Origin: Sequoia sempervirens
Lineage: Eukaryota; Streptophyta; Pinopsida; Cupressales; Cupressaceae
Reading direction: 5' to 3'
DNA length: 64,000 nt
Assembly (NCBI GenBank): GCA_007258455.2
Contig: VDFB02321271.1
Coordinates: 1-64,000 of the forward strand
A program made the translations under genes and the position numbers. Positions 23,943 to 35,187 of the stretch are shown in pieces (within the stretch, counting starts at the first letter, position 1; every line of letters begins with the position of its first letter). The notes under the pieces were generated by a model. That model did not search any database, was not told the origin of the DNA, and saw only the letters and a program-made list of their open reading frames with translations.

Positions 23943-24754
23943 TGGGTCGTAGCAATCTTGCATCACCCAAAAAAAAAAATTCATTTCAGTTTGTCTCTGT
24001 TTTCTTAGTTCAAGCTGGTAGATCCAGTAGTTCTTCATGTTTTCTCGTCAAACCTCGCAGATCTGTGTGTACCTCAGGGGCATGTTCATTTACCTTATTC
24101 TATATTTTGAGAATGATTGGTTTCTTTTTCGGTAAGTTATTGCTTCTAGAATATTTGGCACTTTCTGGATTCGGCATCAGAATAGTTTTCAAAGCCCAAC
24201 GACTAGTTGGATTGTTCGTGGATCATCTATGTTGTTCACGGATAGTGGAGGTGTGAATATAATTATTCTTTGGGGTGTTTTTGACCTTGGTTTAGGCCTG
24301 CACTCCATTCTATGCATTCACCAAAAAGTAATCCAAGGTTTGAGGCCGACCTGTTCTTGCGACCATTGTATTTTTCCTCTTTGGGAATTAACTTAATTAT
24401 TGGTCGACACAGATGTCTTTGGCCTTGTGAATATATAAAACAATGTAATTGATCATTAGGAGGAGAGAAGTAGTAGAGTAGGATAGAGAGTCTGATATGT
24501 GATTTGCTTTGGAGAGTTTTCACTCACATTGAGGAGCATGTAGGAAGATGATATTTGAGCATGTTGTAATTAGGCTTGCGAGCCGAAATCTTGTAAGCCT
24601 GGATGTTTCCGGATTGTTGTGATTAAATTCTCTGATAATAAGAATGTCTGCAATTGTGTCTGTATCAATTATTTTTTGTGTTGCTTCCGTTGTGTGACTC
24701 TTGCTGCATGGTTGGATTGTTCTCTTTGAGGACCCTTCGACCATGGTTGCATCA
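23943..24754 (+). repeat. 3' LTR of the GAG-only element
   Basis: 812 bp, TGGGTCGTAGC start and TTGCATCA end. The preceding bases include ACTAGGGG as a weak polypurine candidate about 20 bp upstream. Confidence 0.85.
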
Positions 24755-27126
24755 ATATTCTTAGTACTTTGGACTACCTTTGTAATTCCTTTCCATTGAA
24801 TGTATTGCACAGGAGTTTGTAGGTGCCATTGAGCAAATATACATTGCTATTGTTGTTGATTGTTGGTGTCTTTATTTATTTTAATTCAACAATTTCTTGT
24901 GTGAGTTTGGAAGTGTAGAGAGTTGCAAGAAAGATCTCTTGCATCAATCATACTAGACAATAGCTACATAATCATATATCATAATTTAGTATATTATTTC
25001 TAAGTAATTTATCATAAGTAAAGGAATAGAATTACTCAACTATCCAAAATAACTGTATATAAGCATTGCACTAACATAATGTTTTAGTAATAATAGCATT
25101 TTCATGATCCATCACTACACATGTTTCAATATGAAGAACATTCAATTACTTAATTTAAATTATCGTTACTACAGTTACATATACGAGCAACATTTTAGAA
25201 CATAATTATATATGTAATTAAATTGTTTAATCTAACTAAATATTTATTTGACATACACATCTATTTACATATTACCATTCACATACATTGTGTAGTCATT
25301 CACAAAAACTAAAACTAGTGCTAATACACATAATATATGATTTCTCTCTATATGCATACTTCCAATACTTAAAAATGATTATAAACAAATTGCACACCCA
25401 TCCTAATTTCTTAAGCATCCCTCTTGTAAAGAAATAAAGGGATTTCAATAGCAACCAACATTGGAATTGTTTTGATAGATAGTATGTAAAACACAGTGAT
25501 ATATATCAAGGCAAGGATTAGTATAATAAAAAACTTTAAGTGAACAAAAGAACAAGGCAACCAAATTATGACAGAATTCCTTAAGCAAGTATGTGTCTAC
25601 ATGGTTCCAAAACTATCTGAGAAAATGCCTCAAAGAAAAGTAGCCTAGCTTTGCTAAAAGGTCTAAAGAGAACTTTTAAAATGCATCTACAAATGTAAGG
25701 CTAAGACTCCTCTAAAATACCAATAACCTTCTTGCCACAATACTCATATGTAAAGAACAACCAAGATTAATTATCTTCAACTATGGGAGGGGATAACTCA
25801 GAATTTGCTGCTATTTTAGAAGAGTAATGGTGAAGGTGAAGTATGCTTAAGCTCTAAGAACGATGGTGAAGAAGAGTGGCATGAGAAAGTCATGGATTTG
25901 AGGTTCCACCATCACCAAAATGACTGTATAATAAGAATGTCTTCTTCCAGTGGCACGCCAAGTAGATGTGCAATACCCATATGTACGATTCCGTCACCAT
26001 TGAGTTCATTAGACATTCTGCTCAACTCAACTAAATTTGTTTGTGATGATACGAAAATCTTCTAACCCATTTTAAGAAAGTGTGGATCCATGTTTAATTT
26101 ATAAGTTCTATTAAAATATATGTTATAAGGTCTATTTTAGAGATTCATAAAGATTATTTAAGTCAATTTATAAATTATCGTCATGTAATAAACTTAACAC
26201 TTATATGGTATCTAGTAACTTGTCATTTGTTTCAAACCTTGCTACTACTGTCTCTCCTTTCAATTTTGGGCCTAGGTTTGTTGCTTGGTCCTTGGGTTTC
26301 CAAACTTCATTAATTTTGGCTAAAGAACAATAGATCAGGACAAATGTTCCAAACTATTGAACACTATTTGTCATTCATTTTCAGCTTTTCTATTTTTTTT
26401 TGGTTATGATGCAAATGGTGATGCAATGGATGGACATTGATAATGAACATGAAAGTTATGTTTTTGAAGTGTCATGCATATTTGCTATTATAACACAAAT
26501 GTAATTGTAATTTTTTCCTTCTTCATACACAAATTATAATAGTTCATAATCTAAGTAAAACCAAATAGAGTGAAATTAATTACATTGAAAAGTATTTGTG
26601 AACTTACAAATCTATCACCATCTCAATAAACAAAGGCAAGCAAAGCAATATTAAAAAATATCTAGTCATAAATGAAACAACATCTACATACTTAATTTGG
26701 GACATGTAATTTAATCTCAAATAATCAAATTGACATGTACAAAAGATAATACAATTAATCCATACAAAAGAACTGTAAAAAATGACAAGGGCAGATTGTG
26801 AGACCTCTTCCTGCTGACCAAGGATCTTTTCATTTAATTGAAGTGGCTTCTCACTTTTTGTTTTTTGTCCCTTCTGCACCCCACCTCCAACTTTTCATTT
26901 CATACACATGCAGATTACTTCAATACAATTCAATAAAATGTCCATCTTATCATAAAACAGATTTTTGACAAATATCTCAACAGTGTACATAAACAATGAC
27001 CAACAGCATAGTCTAACTTGTCAAATAAAAAATAAATAAAATCTTTTATAAACTGAAAATAAAACCTTGTCCCTTCATGCACATTAATATAGTGCAAGCG
27101 TAATTTTCAGATTGCTTCATTTAGCA
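24755..27126. other. Spacer between GAG element and PPR remnant, no gene seen
   Basis: No recognisable coding or mobile sequence. A small palindrome TGCAAGA/TCTTGCA lies at about 24925-24945. The minus-strand ORF at 26604-26879 has no identifiable domain. On the PPR strand this stretch is the downstream side, so any transcript end would lie here; no polyadenylation signal could be assigned with confidence. Confidence 0.5.
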
Positions 27127-27460
27127 TCACCAATAATCTCTACAGAATCATTGTCCCTGCTTAAAATGATGGAAATGATTTGCATCTATCACTGCAGTTT
27201 CTCTTACAACAAACTTGGAGATAAAATTTTGTTGCATTGTGACAATCAGCACATACTTGAAAATCCTTACAACTCTAATACTTGTTCCAGGGGTGTGCTT
27301 AACAAACTAAATGCAACTGCCAACTTTCACTATGCTGGGAGAGAAATAATGATTTTTCCTCCTCTTCCACATCAATAAGTAAATGTCCTGAATCTGGAAA
27401 ATGCCCTTCTGCCTTCATCCCACAAGCCTATTTCTTCAACTTTGCATAGATCCCCTGTGT
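27127..27460 (-). pseudogene. Decayed DYW deaminase domain downstream of the PPR ORF
   Basis: Directly after the PPR stop the same strand still encodes a DYW domain in pieces. The first frame gives TQGIYAKLKK, then a TAG, then MKAEGHFPDSGHLLIDVEEE and LSQHSE, which holds the HxE catalytic motif. A shifted frame gives KLAVAFSLLSTP, another IRVV, and another FQVCADCHNATKF with the CxxCH zinc ligands. The last gives DANHFHHFKQGQ, a TGA, then FCRDYW and a final TGA at 27127-27129. The domain length (about 110 codons) is right, but it contains at least two internal stops and about three frameshifts, so it is non-functional. Confidence 0.88.
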
Positions 27461-30400
27461 CTATGGATGTAATCTGTCTCCCACACAAAACGAATGCACC
27501 ATTTTATGGTCTTCAGTCCAACTAAATCCAGGAATCTTTTTAACTTCTCTCTCTTTCATCAATCTCCTTAACAGTTGAACTTCACCCCACCTGCCCACTT
27601 CTGCATAGATGTTTGAGAGAAGAATATAAGTCGCAGTACTTTTAGGATCCAAATCGAAAAGCAGTGTGGCTGTATATACTCCTAAGCTAATATTCATATG
27701 TAATCTACAGGCACCAAGAAAACACATCCACACAACCACCACAGGTTTAACTGGCATCTTAATGATATAATTTAGAGTGTCCTCAAGATAGCCAGCACGC
27801 GCAAGAAGGTCAACCATGCACACATAATGATCAACTGTAGGTGTAATGCAATACTGTTTACTCATGTGATTGAAGTATCTACAGCCCTCATCCACTAAAC
27901 CTCCATGGCTGCATGCACATAGAATACAAACAAAGCTTACAATGTTAGGATATGTTTCAGAGTGCTTCATTAGTTCAAATATTTTGAGAGCATCCTTGCA
28001 AAATCCATTTTGTGCATATCCTGCAATAATTGCATTCCATGAGTTGACATCTCTTTGAGGCATTCCATCAAAGAGTTCACGTGCCTTGTGTACATTTCCA
28101 CATTTTGCATACATGTCTAACAGAGCATTTCCAACCATAATATCTGACAAAAATCCCCCATCCATTATGCTCTGATGGATGTTCATACCCTGCTCCAAAG
28201 CTCCCATTTTGGCACAGGCAGGGAGGATGCTGGCATAGGTTGTGGAATTTGGCTTCACACCTGCTAATTGCATTTGCTTGAAAGTTTCTAATGCCTTTTC
28301 AGCAAATCCATTTTGTGCATATCCCGCAATCATCGCATTCCATGAGATAACATCTCTTTCAGGCATTCTGTCAAACAGTTCACATGCCTTGTCTATGCTT
28401 CCACATTTTGCATACATGTCTACTAGGGCAGTTGCAACTACAACATCTGACAAAATTCCTCTATTATTTATGCTTTGATGGACGTCCATACCCAGTTCCA
28501 AAGCCCCCATTTTGGCACAGGCACGAAAGATGCTGGCAAAGGTTGTGGAATTTGGCTTTATACCTGCCAATTGCATTCGCTTGAAAGTTTCTAAAGCGTT
28601 TTCAACAAATCCATTTTGTGTATATCCAGCAATCATCGCAGTCCATGAGATGACATTTCTTTGAGGCATTCTGTGAAACACTTCACGTGCTTTTTCAATG
28701 CTTCCACATTTTGCATACATGTCCACTAGAGCATTTCCAACTATAATATCAGACAAAAATCCCCCTTCTATTATGCTTTGATGAATGCCCATACCCTGTT
28801 CCAAATCTTCCATTTTGGAACAGGCAGAGAGTATGCTGGCAAAGGTTGTGCAGTCTGGCTTTAAACCTGCAAATTGCATTTGCTTGAAAGTTTCTAAAGC
28901 TTTATCAACAGATCCAATTTGTGTATATCCTGCAATTATTGCAGTCCATGAGACCACATTTCTTTGAGGCATTTTGTCAAACAGTTCAAGTGCCTTGTCT
29001 ATGATTCCACATTTTGCATACATGTCTACAAGAGCAGTTACAACTACAGTATCTGACAAAATTCCTCTATCCTTTATGCTTTGATGGATGTCCATACCCT
29101 GTTCCAAAGCTCCCAATTTGGCACATGCGGGTAGGATGCTGGCAAAGGTTGTGGAGTCTGGCTTTACACCTGCCAATTGCATTTCATTGAAAGTTTCTAA
29201 AGCCTTTTCAAAAAGTTCAATTTGTTCATATCCTGAAATCATTGCAGTCCATGAGACCACATTTCTTTGAGGCATTTTGTCAAACAGTTCACGTGCCTTG
29301 TCTATGTTTCCACATTTTGCATACATGTCTACAAGGGCTGTTGCCACTAAAACATCTGACAAAATTCCTCTATCCTTTATGCTTTGATGGATGTCCATAC
29401 CCTTTTCCAAAGCTCCCATTTTGGCACAGACAGGGAGGATGCTGGCAAAGCTTGAGGAATTTGGCTTTACACCTGCCAACTGCATTTGCTTGAAAGATTT
29501 TAAAGCCTTTTCAAAAAATCCGTTTTGTGCATATCCTGCAATCATTGTATTCCATGAGATAACATCTCTTTTAGGCATTCTCTCAAACACTTCACGTGCC
29601 TTGTGTATGCTTCCACATTTTGCATACATGTCCACCAGAGCATTTCCTACTACAATATCAGACAAAAATCCCCTTTTCATTATGCTTTGATGCATATCCA
29701 TACCGTGTTCCAAAGTTCCCATTTTGGCACAGGCAGGGAGGATGCTGACAAAGGTTGTAGAGTCTGGTTTGACACCTGCAATTTGCATTTCCTTGAAAAT
29801 TTCTAAAACCCTTTCAAAAAGTCCATTGTGTGCATATCCTGTAGCCATTGCATTCCATGAGACAACAGTTCTTTGAGGCATTTTGTCAAACAGTTCACGT
29901 GCCTTCTCTATGCTTCCACATTTTGCATACATGTCTACCAGGGCTGTTGTGACTACAACATCTGACAAAATTCCTCTCTCCTTTATGCTTTGATGGATGT
30001 CCATGCCCTCTTTCAAAGCTCCCATTTTCGCACAAGCTGAGAGTACGCTGGCAAATGTGAACTGATCGGGTTGGAAACCTGATTGTTGCATTTGGTGAAA
30101 CAGTGTGACTGCCTCGTGAGGAAGGCCATGTCTTCTGTACGCTGCAATAATCGTATTCCATGAGACGTTGTCTCGTTCTTTCGTGTGATCAAACACTTTT
30201 CGAGAATCCATCAAGTTTCCACACTTGACATACATGTAAATTAGTTTATTGTGAAAAGTTGTGCGTGTAGCATATACAGACCCCCTGTGAGCGATGGAAG
30301 AGTGAACTCTTTTACCTTGTAAAAATGCGTTCTTGGGGAAGTAACTCCGCAATAATTGAAGATATGCAGAGGAGTATTCAGGGGTTTTTTGTCTAGGAAG

Positions 30401-30463
30401 CAGAATTTGCAGCGTCACCTTCAATTGGATGATCTTGAATCGAGTAGTGGATGTTAATGGCAT
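27461..30463 (-). CDS. PLS-class pentatricopeptide repeat protein, E-type by truncation
   Basis: Intronless ORF of 1000 codons from the ATG at 30463. PPR proteins of this class bind organellar RNA, one base per repeat, usually to specify C-to-U editing or processing. The N-terminus (MPLTSTTRFKIIQLKVTLQI) has no acidic residues and several basic ones, consistent with a mitochondrial or plastid transit peptide. Eight P-L-S super-repeats of about 101 residues follow, each with a DMYAKCG-type L motif, an MP(Q/K/E)R(N/D)V(V/I)SW motif and a G(V/I/L)KP(N/D) turn. Then come the E1/E2 region (GACRLHMNISLGVYTA, YILLSNIYAEVGRW) and PGFSW. The ORF stops at HP, just where the DYW domain should begin; the stop is TAG where relatives have CAG. 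Neighbours are transposons, and a broken copy of its own 5' end lies immediately upstream. It may still work as an RNA-binding subunit using a DYW domain supplied in trans. Confidence 0.93.
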   Translation of the reverse strand: MPLTSTTRFKIIQLKVTLQILLPRQKTPEYSSAYLQLLRSYFPKNAFLQGKRVHSSIAHRGSVYATRTTFHNKLIYMYVKCGNLMDSRKVFDHTKERDNVSWNTIIAAYRRHGLPHEAVTLFHQMQQSGFQPDQFTFASVLSACAKMGALKEGMDIHQSIKERGILSDVVVTTALVDMYAKCGSIEKARELFDKMPQRTVVSWNAMATGYAHNGLFERVLEIFKEMQIAGVKPDSTTFVSILPACAKMGTLEHGMDMHQSIMKRGFLSDIVVGNALVDMYAKCGSIHKAREVFERMPKRDVISWNTMIAGYAQNGFFEKALKSFKQMQLAGVKPNSSSFASILPVCAKMGALEKGMDIHQSIKDRGILSDVLVATALVDMYAKCGNIDKARELFDKMPQRNVVSWTAMISGYEQIELFEKALETFNEMQLAGVKPDSTTFASILPACAKLGALEQGMDIHQSIKDRGILSDTVVVTALVDMYAKCGIIDKALELFDKMPQRNVVSWTAIIAGYTQIGSVDKALETFKQMQFAGLKPDCTTFASILSACSKMEDLEQGMGIHQSIIEGGFLSDIIVGNALVDMYAKCGSIEKAREVFHRMPQRNVISWTAMIAGYTQNGFVENALETFKRMQLAGIKPNSTTFASIFRACAKMGALELGMDVHQSINNRGILSDVVVATALVDMYAKCGSIDKACELFDRMPERDVISWNAMIAGYAQNGFAEKALETFKQMQLAGVKPNSTTYASILPACAKMGALEQGMNIHQSIMDGGFLSDIMVGNALLDMYAKCGNVHKARELFDGMPQRDVNSWNAIIAGYAQNGFCKDALKIFELMKHSETYPNIVSFVCILCACSHGGLVDEGCRYFNHMSKQYCITPTVDHYVCMVDLLARAGYLEDTLNYIIKMPVKPVVVVWMCFLGACRLHMNISLGVYTATLLFDLDPKSTATYILLSNIYAEVGRWGEVQLLRRLMKEREVKKIPGFSWTEDHKMVHSFCVGDRLHP
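27940..30400 (-). repeat. 303-bp tandem repeats inside the PPR gene
   Basis: The block CATTTTGCATACATGTC (plus strand) recurs at 28101, 28404, 28707, 29010, 29313, 29616 and 29919, with a diverged copy at about 30222. The spacing is exactly 303 bp each time. Neighbouring units are nearly identical over long stretches, well beyond what PPR consensus alone requires, which suggests unit duplication by unequal exchange or gene conversion. Confidence 0.92.
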
Positions 30464-30958
30464 TGTCTACATTTTGCATACATGCTTCCACATTTTGCAT
30501 ACATGTCTACCAGGGCTGTTGTGACTACAACATCTGACAAAATTCCTCTCTCCTTTATGCTTTGATGGATGTCCATGCCCTCTTTCAAAGCTCCCATTTT
30601 CGCACAAGCTGAGAGTACGCTGGCAAATGTGAACTGATCGGGTTGGAAACCTGATTGTTGCATTTGGTGAAACCTGCCTCGTGAGGAAGGCCATGTCTTC
30701 TGTACGCTGCAATAATCGTATTCCATGAGACGTTGTCTCGTTCTTTCGTGTGATCATTTTCGACCATCAAGTTTCCACACTTGACATTGTAAATTAGTTT
30801 ATTGTGAAAAGTTGTGCGTGTAGCATATACAGTAGCGATTGAACTCTTTTACCTTGTAAAAATGCATAACTCCGCAATAATTGTATGCAGAGGAGTAAGG
30901 GGTTTTTTGTCTAGGAAGCTTTGCAGCGTGCGAATCGAGTAGTGGATGTTAATGGCAT
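30464..30958 (-). pseudogene. Tandem partial copy of the PPR gene 5' end
   Basis: From 30483 to 30960 the sequence repeats 29911-30465, including the ATG (30958-30956). The first 190 bp (29911-30101) are identical. Beyond that, about a dozen deletions of 3 to about 21 bp occur, with almost no substitutions in between, and the copy is about 77 bp shorter overall. The junction lies in the CATTTTGCATACATG repeat (TTTTGCATACATG is present twice within 30 bp at 30472-30505). The unique upstream sequence begins only after this copy, so the full-length ORF is separated from its original promoter by about 500 bp. It could be a genuine duplication or an assembly artefact. Confidence 0.85.
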
Positions 30959-32815
30959 TGTACGATTGTGGAAAAGGTGCCATGTTATTCAATCTAAGTT
31001 ACAATTCCCAGTGGTAAGCCTGCACGTTACAGTTCTCTGTATTTGACATGTTTGTCCCTTGTGCGGAATCACGACCTTTCCAATTTTGTAGGTCAGGGAA
31101 GATAACTAAATTTGCAGTGCTTAGTTATTGTACTTAGTAATTTTCTAAGGCCGGGGAAAGACATAGTAGGAAGTATATTAGCTAAAAGAAATGCCGCCAA
31201 TTGCAAAATGTTAGGCAACTTCCAAATTTTTATAACATTACTATCTGTTGTTATATGATATATGGACACATTAGATTTGCTCGCAAGGACAATATATATG
31301 GATCAATTAGCAATGTTCTGCAGAACACCCAACTGCCCAAACTATTAGCCTAAATCCATCGTAAACTCGGTACGAAGAACTGCAGACATCATGACATCAA
31401 CTTTATTACATAACCAAATGCAGAATAAGTACAGAAGCTATACTTCTCAAGATGTAGGGAGTAGAATATGACAGATCAGGTATCAAATCACATATGCTTT
31501 AACCTGAGGAAAAAGTTTACAGTCGGGCCTTGGAAGCATCCAGTATTTCAGGAATGCTTCTTCCAGAGAGATGATTATAAAGAACCCAAACTTTTCCTTC
31601 TATTTGTGATCCCAATCAATGAACTGCAGTAAACAAAAGCAAACCCTTCATCATTTACAAGATGAATTTAAAACTTATTCGATTTTCACCAAACACTTGT
31701 TCTGCACAATCCCTCAAACAGGGATCAAAGCACCCAATTTTGATATCATCTAGATCATTTTCCTCATTTGAATCCTTCTAAGACCTTCAAGTGACATATC
31801 ACATGGTTGGAGACTGCAGACTAACATTGCAAGTTTTTGTTTTGTTGTGTCCAAACTTTGAGGGCTAGTTGAAGAGCATTCCAAAGGCCAAACTTTAAAT
31901 AATGTTAAGGCAAAGTGTTTCTACCTCTACACTGATCATGGTTATCTTAAGCCCATGTATAAACAAGTTTTTAGAATGCCAAATTGAAGTCCTAGTTTGA
32001 TTAAGGACATTCCAATTACAAGTAATATTATATTTGAACAATATAATATTTAAGGAAATTAGTAATCTAAGAGAAATCAAAATAATCACCAAATCATTAT
32101 ATCTTGACAAGAAGCTACATGTAAAGATTTTATTATCAAGTTCATTAACTCTAAGCAATGATAAGGGAAACCCCTTTTTGAGAGCTCGACTAGGTAATGT
32201 AAACAACATGATATTTTTGGGAAACCCCTTTTCATTGATACTGCAAATAACAAATTTTAGGTAAGAATGACAACATGATGTCTACAAAATGATCTTTTGA
32301 TAACGCTAGAAAGGAATTGAGCCTTGATCCTGCAACATCCTTGTGAAGTTTAAACTTGTAACTCTAATTTGCTATATGCATTTACAAAGGTGCTTTCAAA
32401 ATCTAAGGATTATTACTAGCATAAGACAATTCAAAATGCAGGAAACATCTCACAAGTGACAAATACATGTCAATGGGTTGATTTCATACAATCTTGGTAT
32501 TAAAAATATATGTATCCTTGGCTAAAAGTTATTGAAGATTACTATAATGGGTGATTCAAATAAAAAATGAAATTCATTAATCAACAAAGATCACCACAAC
32601 ACGATGAATTAGAATGCACCAAATATTTAAATCTTGGGATCAATTGTGGTGAATTCATGTATAAATGGAGAGACAAAAGAAAGATAAAGAGAAGTTCAAA
32701 TGTTGGGATTAAAGTGTTTCAAAGTTGAAGGCTAAATTATTACTACCAAACTATAAAAAAAGTTTTATTCAAGAAGTAAAACTTAAAGCAAAGGAAGGTG
32801 AATATTATAAACTAC
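30959..32815. other. Upstream side of the PPR gene, no gene seen
   Basis: Unique-looking, non-coding sequence that presumably holds the PPR promoter, since it directly follows the copy of the gene start. No convincing TATA box near the start could be picked. Short ORFs at 31895-32264 show no domain. Confidence 0.5.
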
Positions 32816-33456
32816 ATGGAGGAATTCTACAAGTTCAAAATTCAAGATAGCCATGTAAGGGATGGAAAGGAAAAATACTCAAGGTATGCTAACAAAATTT
32901 TCACATCCATTCAAGATGTGTTTAGTACTGATTAGAGTGAAGCTAGTGGAAGAAGACTATCTATATGCTTTGAAGGTGGAAGAAAAGTTGTCAAGGAATT
33001 AGCTATATAATTTCAAATGGAGGAAGAGGAAAATCAAGTGGTGGGAGAAGATAGCATGTAAATGAAGTAGAGTCCAATTCTACTCAAAACAAAAATTATA
33101 GTCGAAAACCAAGAGGAAGAGATAGATGGTTAATCAAAAATATTATAGTTATGGAGAGGTTGGTCACAAGGTATTGACCTTCCACAAGTATAGCTAAAGA
33201 ATGATAGACTAGATGAGGTAAGAAATCATGTTGACCAAGAAAATGATGAAAGTGTCACTTCGCTCAAGTGCATAGACACACTAGAGAAATAATACTAATC
33301 TCTCATGATAAAGAGAGTGTTGTTGAAACCAATGGAGAGCATGAACCAATATAGATATTTACAACCTATTCCGAATTGCATGTATTTCTAGAGGCAAAAA
33401 TTGTAGGGTAATTATTAAAATAGACTTGTATGAATAGTAGTGTATAATGAGACAAG
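32816..33456 (+). pseudogene. Decayed gypsy gag fragment
   Basis: The frame reads EEFYKFKIQDSHVRDG, then a RYANKIFTSIQDV block resembling the EEFY...RYINGLRF...IQDE signature of the gag at 22.5 kb. A Lys/Glu-rich stretch follows, then YSYGEVGHK at about 33140-33165, which looks like a CCHC knuckle whose cysteine codons became tyrosine (TGT to TAT). Stops are frequent. It ends near a segment (33457 onward, TGTTGGTGCAATTAT) whose first 55 bp or so resemble the LTR at 57237. Confidence 0.6.
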
Positions 33457-34495
33457 TGTTGGTGCAATTATATAATTGCACCTTATATTAAGTTTACTTA
33501 GGTAAATTTAGAGTAATGAGCACATGGCATTGTTTGTATTTTCAGAATTATTGTCCAACCTCTACCTCATTCACTCCTTGATTAATAACTTAGTTAGGTC
33601 TAACCTTTCTCTCATTAAGTTGAATTCATTTAACACAAGTATCCTACATCCAGTGAATCAAACCACCAATTCATTGTAGCGAACTCAATGCCTCTAGGAA
33701 ATTTACCATCTTAACTTACTCTCCCAAAGTATGTTAGTGTGAAAAAAGATTATCACCTATCTAATTTACTTTTATCTAACTTAGAAATATTCACACTACA
33801 CCTAATCTCACTTAGAGAAACTTGTTATCTTTTCTCTCATCTCATGTGGACTCTATATATGTGTATTTACACTTGCTTCAAGTGTTGAGCCACACATGTC
33901 TCACAATTGGAGGGGTAGTTAAAATTATATTCCTACCTTCTTACCTCCTTAACTTTGTCTTTATTTGCTAGTCTCATTTGTAAATTTTACATTAATTTTT
34001 TTGATAACATTATATCTTCCATAATTCTTGTTTGTGGAATGTTTATAAGAATTTTTTAGCACCTACTATCAAGCAGTGTATCATGGAGTAAAAACGACCT
34101 TATAGTTATGCTCAAAAGGTGTAAAAAACTACATTTTCATATAAGGTCCACTATTGGATTTGGTGATGAAATTGTTTTGGCATTTTAGGAGGACATTCAT
34201 TAGATATCATACGAAATTCCATACCACTTGTACAAATATGTATAGTTTTAAAATTATATGACCAATATACCATCTACTTGTCACATCCTTGGTTTATATG
34301 CTAGTTTTAGCTTTCATATGATGTGTTCTCAATTTAATTTTTTTTAAGAAAAATTGTAGGGTGTAGCCTACATATGGATGTCATAAGATAATGTCACTTC
34401 TCTAGTGGGTGGTCATAAGGTACTTAGTATCATGACCTACCCAACCCTTTGATGGATTAATACTATTCACAATCATTACAAAATTATACTATGCA
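33457..34495. repeat. LTR-like remnant and spacer
   Basis: It opens TGTTGGTGCAATTAT and contains AAGTTTACTTAGGTAA, as do the 284-bp LTRs at 57.2 and 59.5 kb. Similarity fades after that. The rest has no ORF or recognisable feature. Confidence 0.4.
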
Positions 34496-35187
34496 TTAGT
34501 CATCATTAGGAAAATTGTTTGGTCTTGTAATGGCATGAATTTGCACCCCTTGCAAATTCCCCATTTTCACACCCTCCACCTTAGAAAATATAATTTTTGA
34601 TGATGCAGTCTTGACATCTGCCACCTTTCCTTGTCCACTTGACATCCTATTTGTGTGTAGGTGAGGGAATTTTTTCAGGTACATGCACATGCCACATAGA
34701 CGTCTGTGTGTCATGGCTTCCATCATAACATAATTTTTTCCTCTAGAATCTACAAAGGTGTTAAGTTTCTTCTTTGCATTATGTTTCTTCATTGGGTGTG
34801 AACCTTAATGCCCCTTGACCAACGTAAAATGACTCTTTTGCCTCATTTCTTCCATTCCAATCACTTCATCTTTCATTCTACTCAACTCTTGGATCAAATT
34901 CACTCTACACTCTTGCTCTCAACTTGACTCTCAACACTTTCAAGCATCACCACCTCCATTGAAGCTACAAGTTGTTTTTCTTTTGGCTTCTCCTCTCTTT
35001 TGTTGCGATAACGTTGGCTTTGAAGAGCTTGCAAGCTCGCTCCTTCCTCTGTTTTCCTTGAGAGCACATGGCTACGAAGGTAATATCCACCATCTCCATT
35101 CACTTGGTCATCATCATATTTGCACAGTAGCATACTGTCGTTTATGTTATTTCTTAGAATTTCCATTTCTATAGGTTTCTTTATCAT
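34496..35187 (-). pseudogene. Unrecognised decayed ORF, charged and coiled-coil-like
   Basis: Minus-strand coding-like sequence in two frames. The upstream piece (35187-34900) begins MIKKPIEMEILRNNINDSM and is rich in Glu and Lys. After a frameshift near 34900, VNLIQELSRMKDEVIGMEEM continues, with one stop near 34806, into a piece ending RPNNFPNDD at 34496. About 230 residues in total. I recognise no domain; it resembles leader regions of retrotransposon gag proteins only in composition. Confidence 0.4.

Larger units (their letters stand above)
20993..24754 (+). mobile_element. Non-autonomous LTR element with gypsy-type GAG and protease only
   Basis: Direct repeats 20993-21808 and 23943-24754 (about 815 bp, TGGGT start, ATCA end) flank a 2.1-kb interior. 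The primer binding site TGGTATCAGAGC at 21811-21822 is a perfect match to initiator tRNA-Met. The interior encodes a Ty3/gypsy gag, a CCHC knuckle and an aspartic protease and then stops; I find no reverse transcriptase, integrase or RNase H, and there is no room for them. This corresponds to what are called TR-GAG elements, which depend on another element for pol functions. No target duplication was found: AGCCT lies before the left LTR and ATATT after the right one. The left end may start a few bases differently because CCTTGGGT is shared by both junctions. Confidence 0.85.

Noticed and set aside
27112..30161. Many plus-strand ORFs with periodic similar peptides
   Set aside because: Antisense shadows of the PPR repeats and DYW remnant; their similarity simply reflects the 303-bp period.
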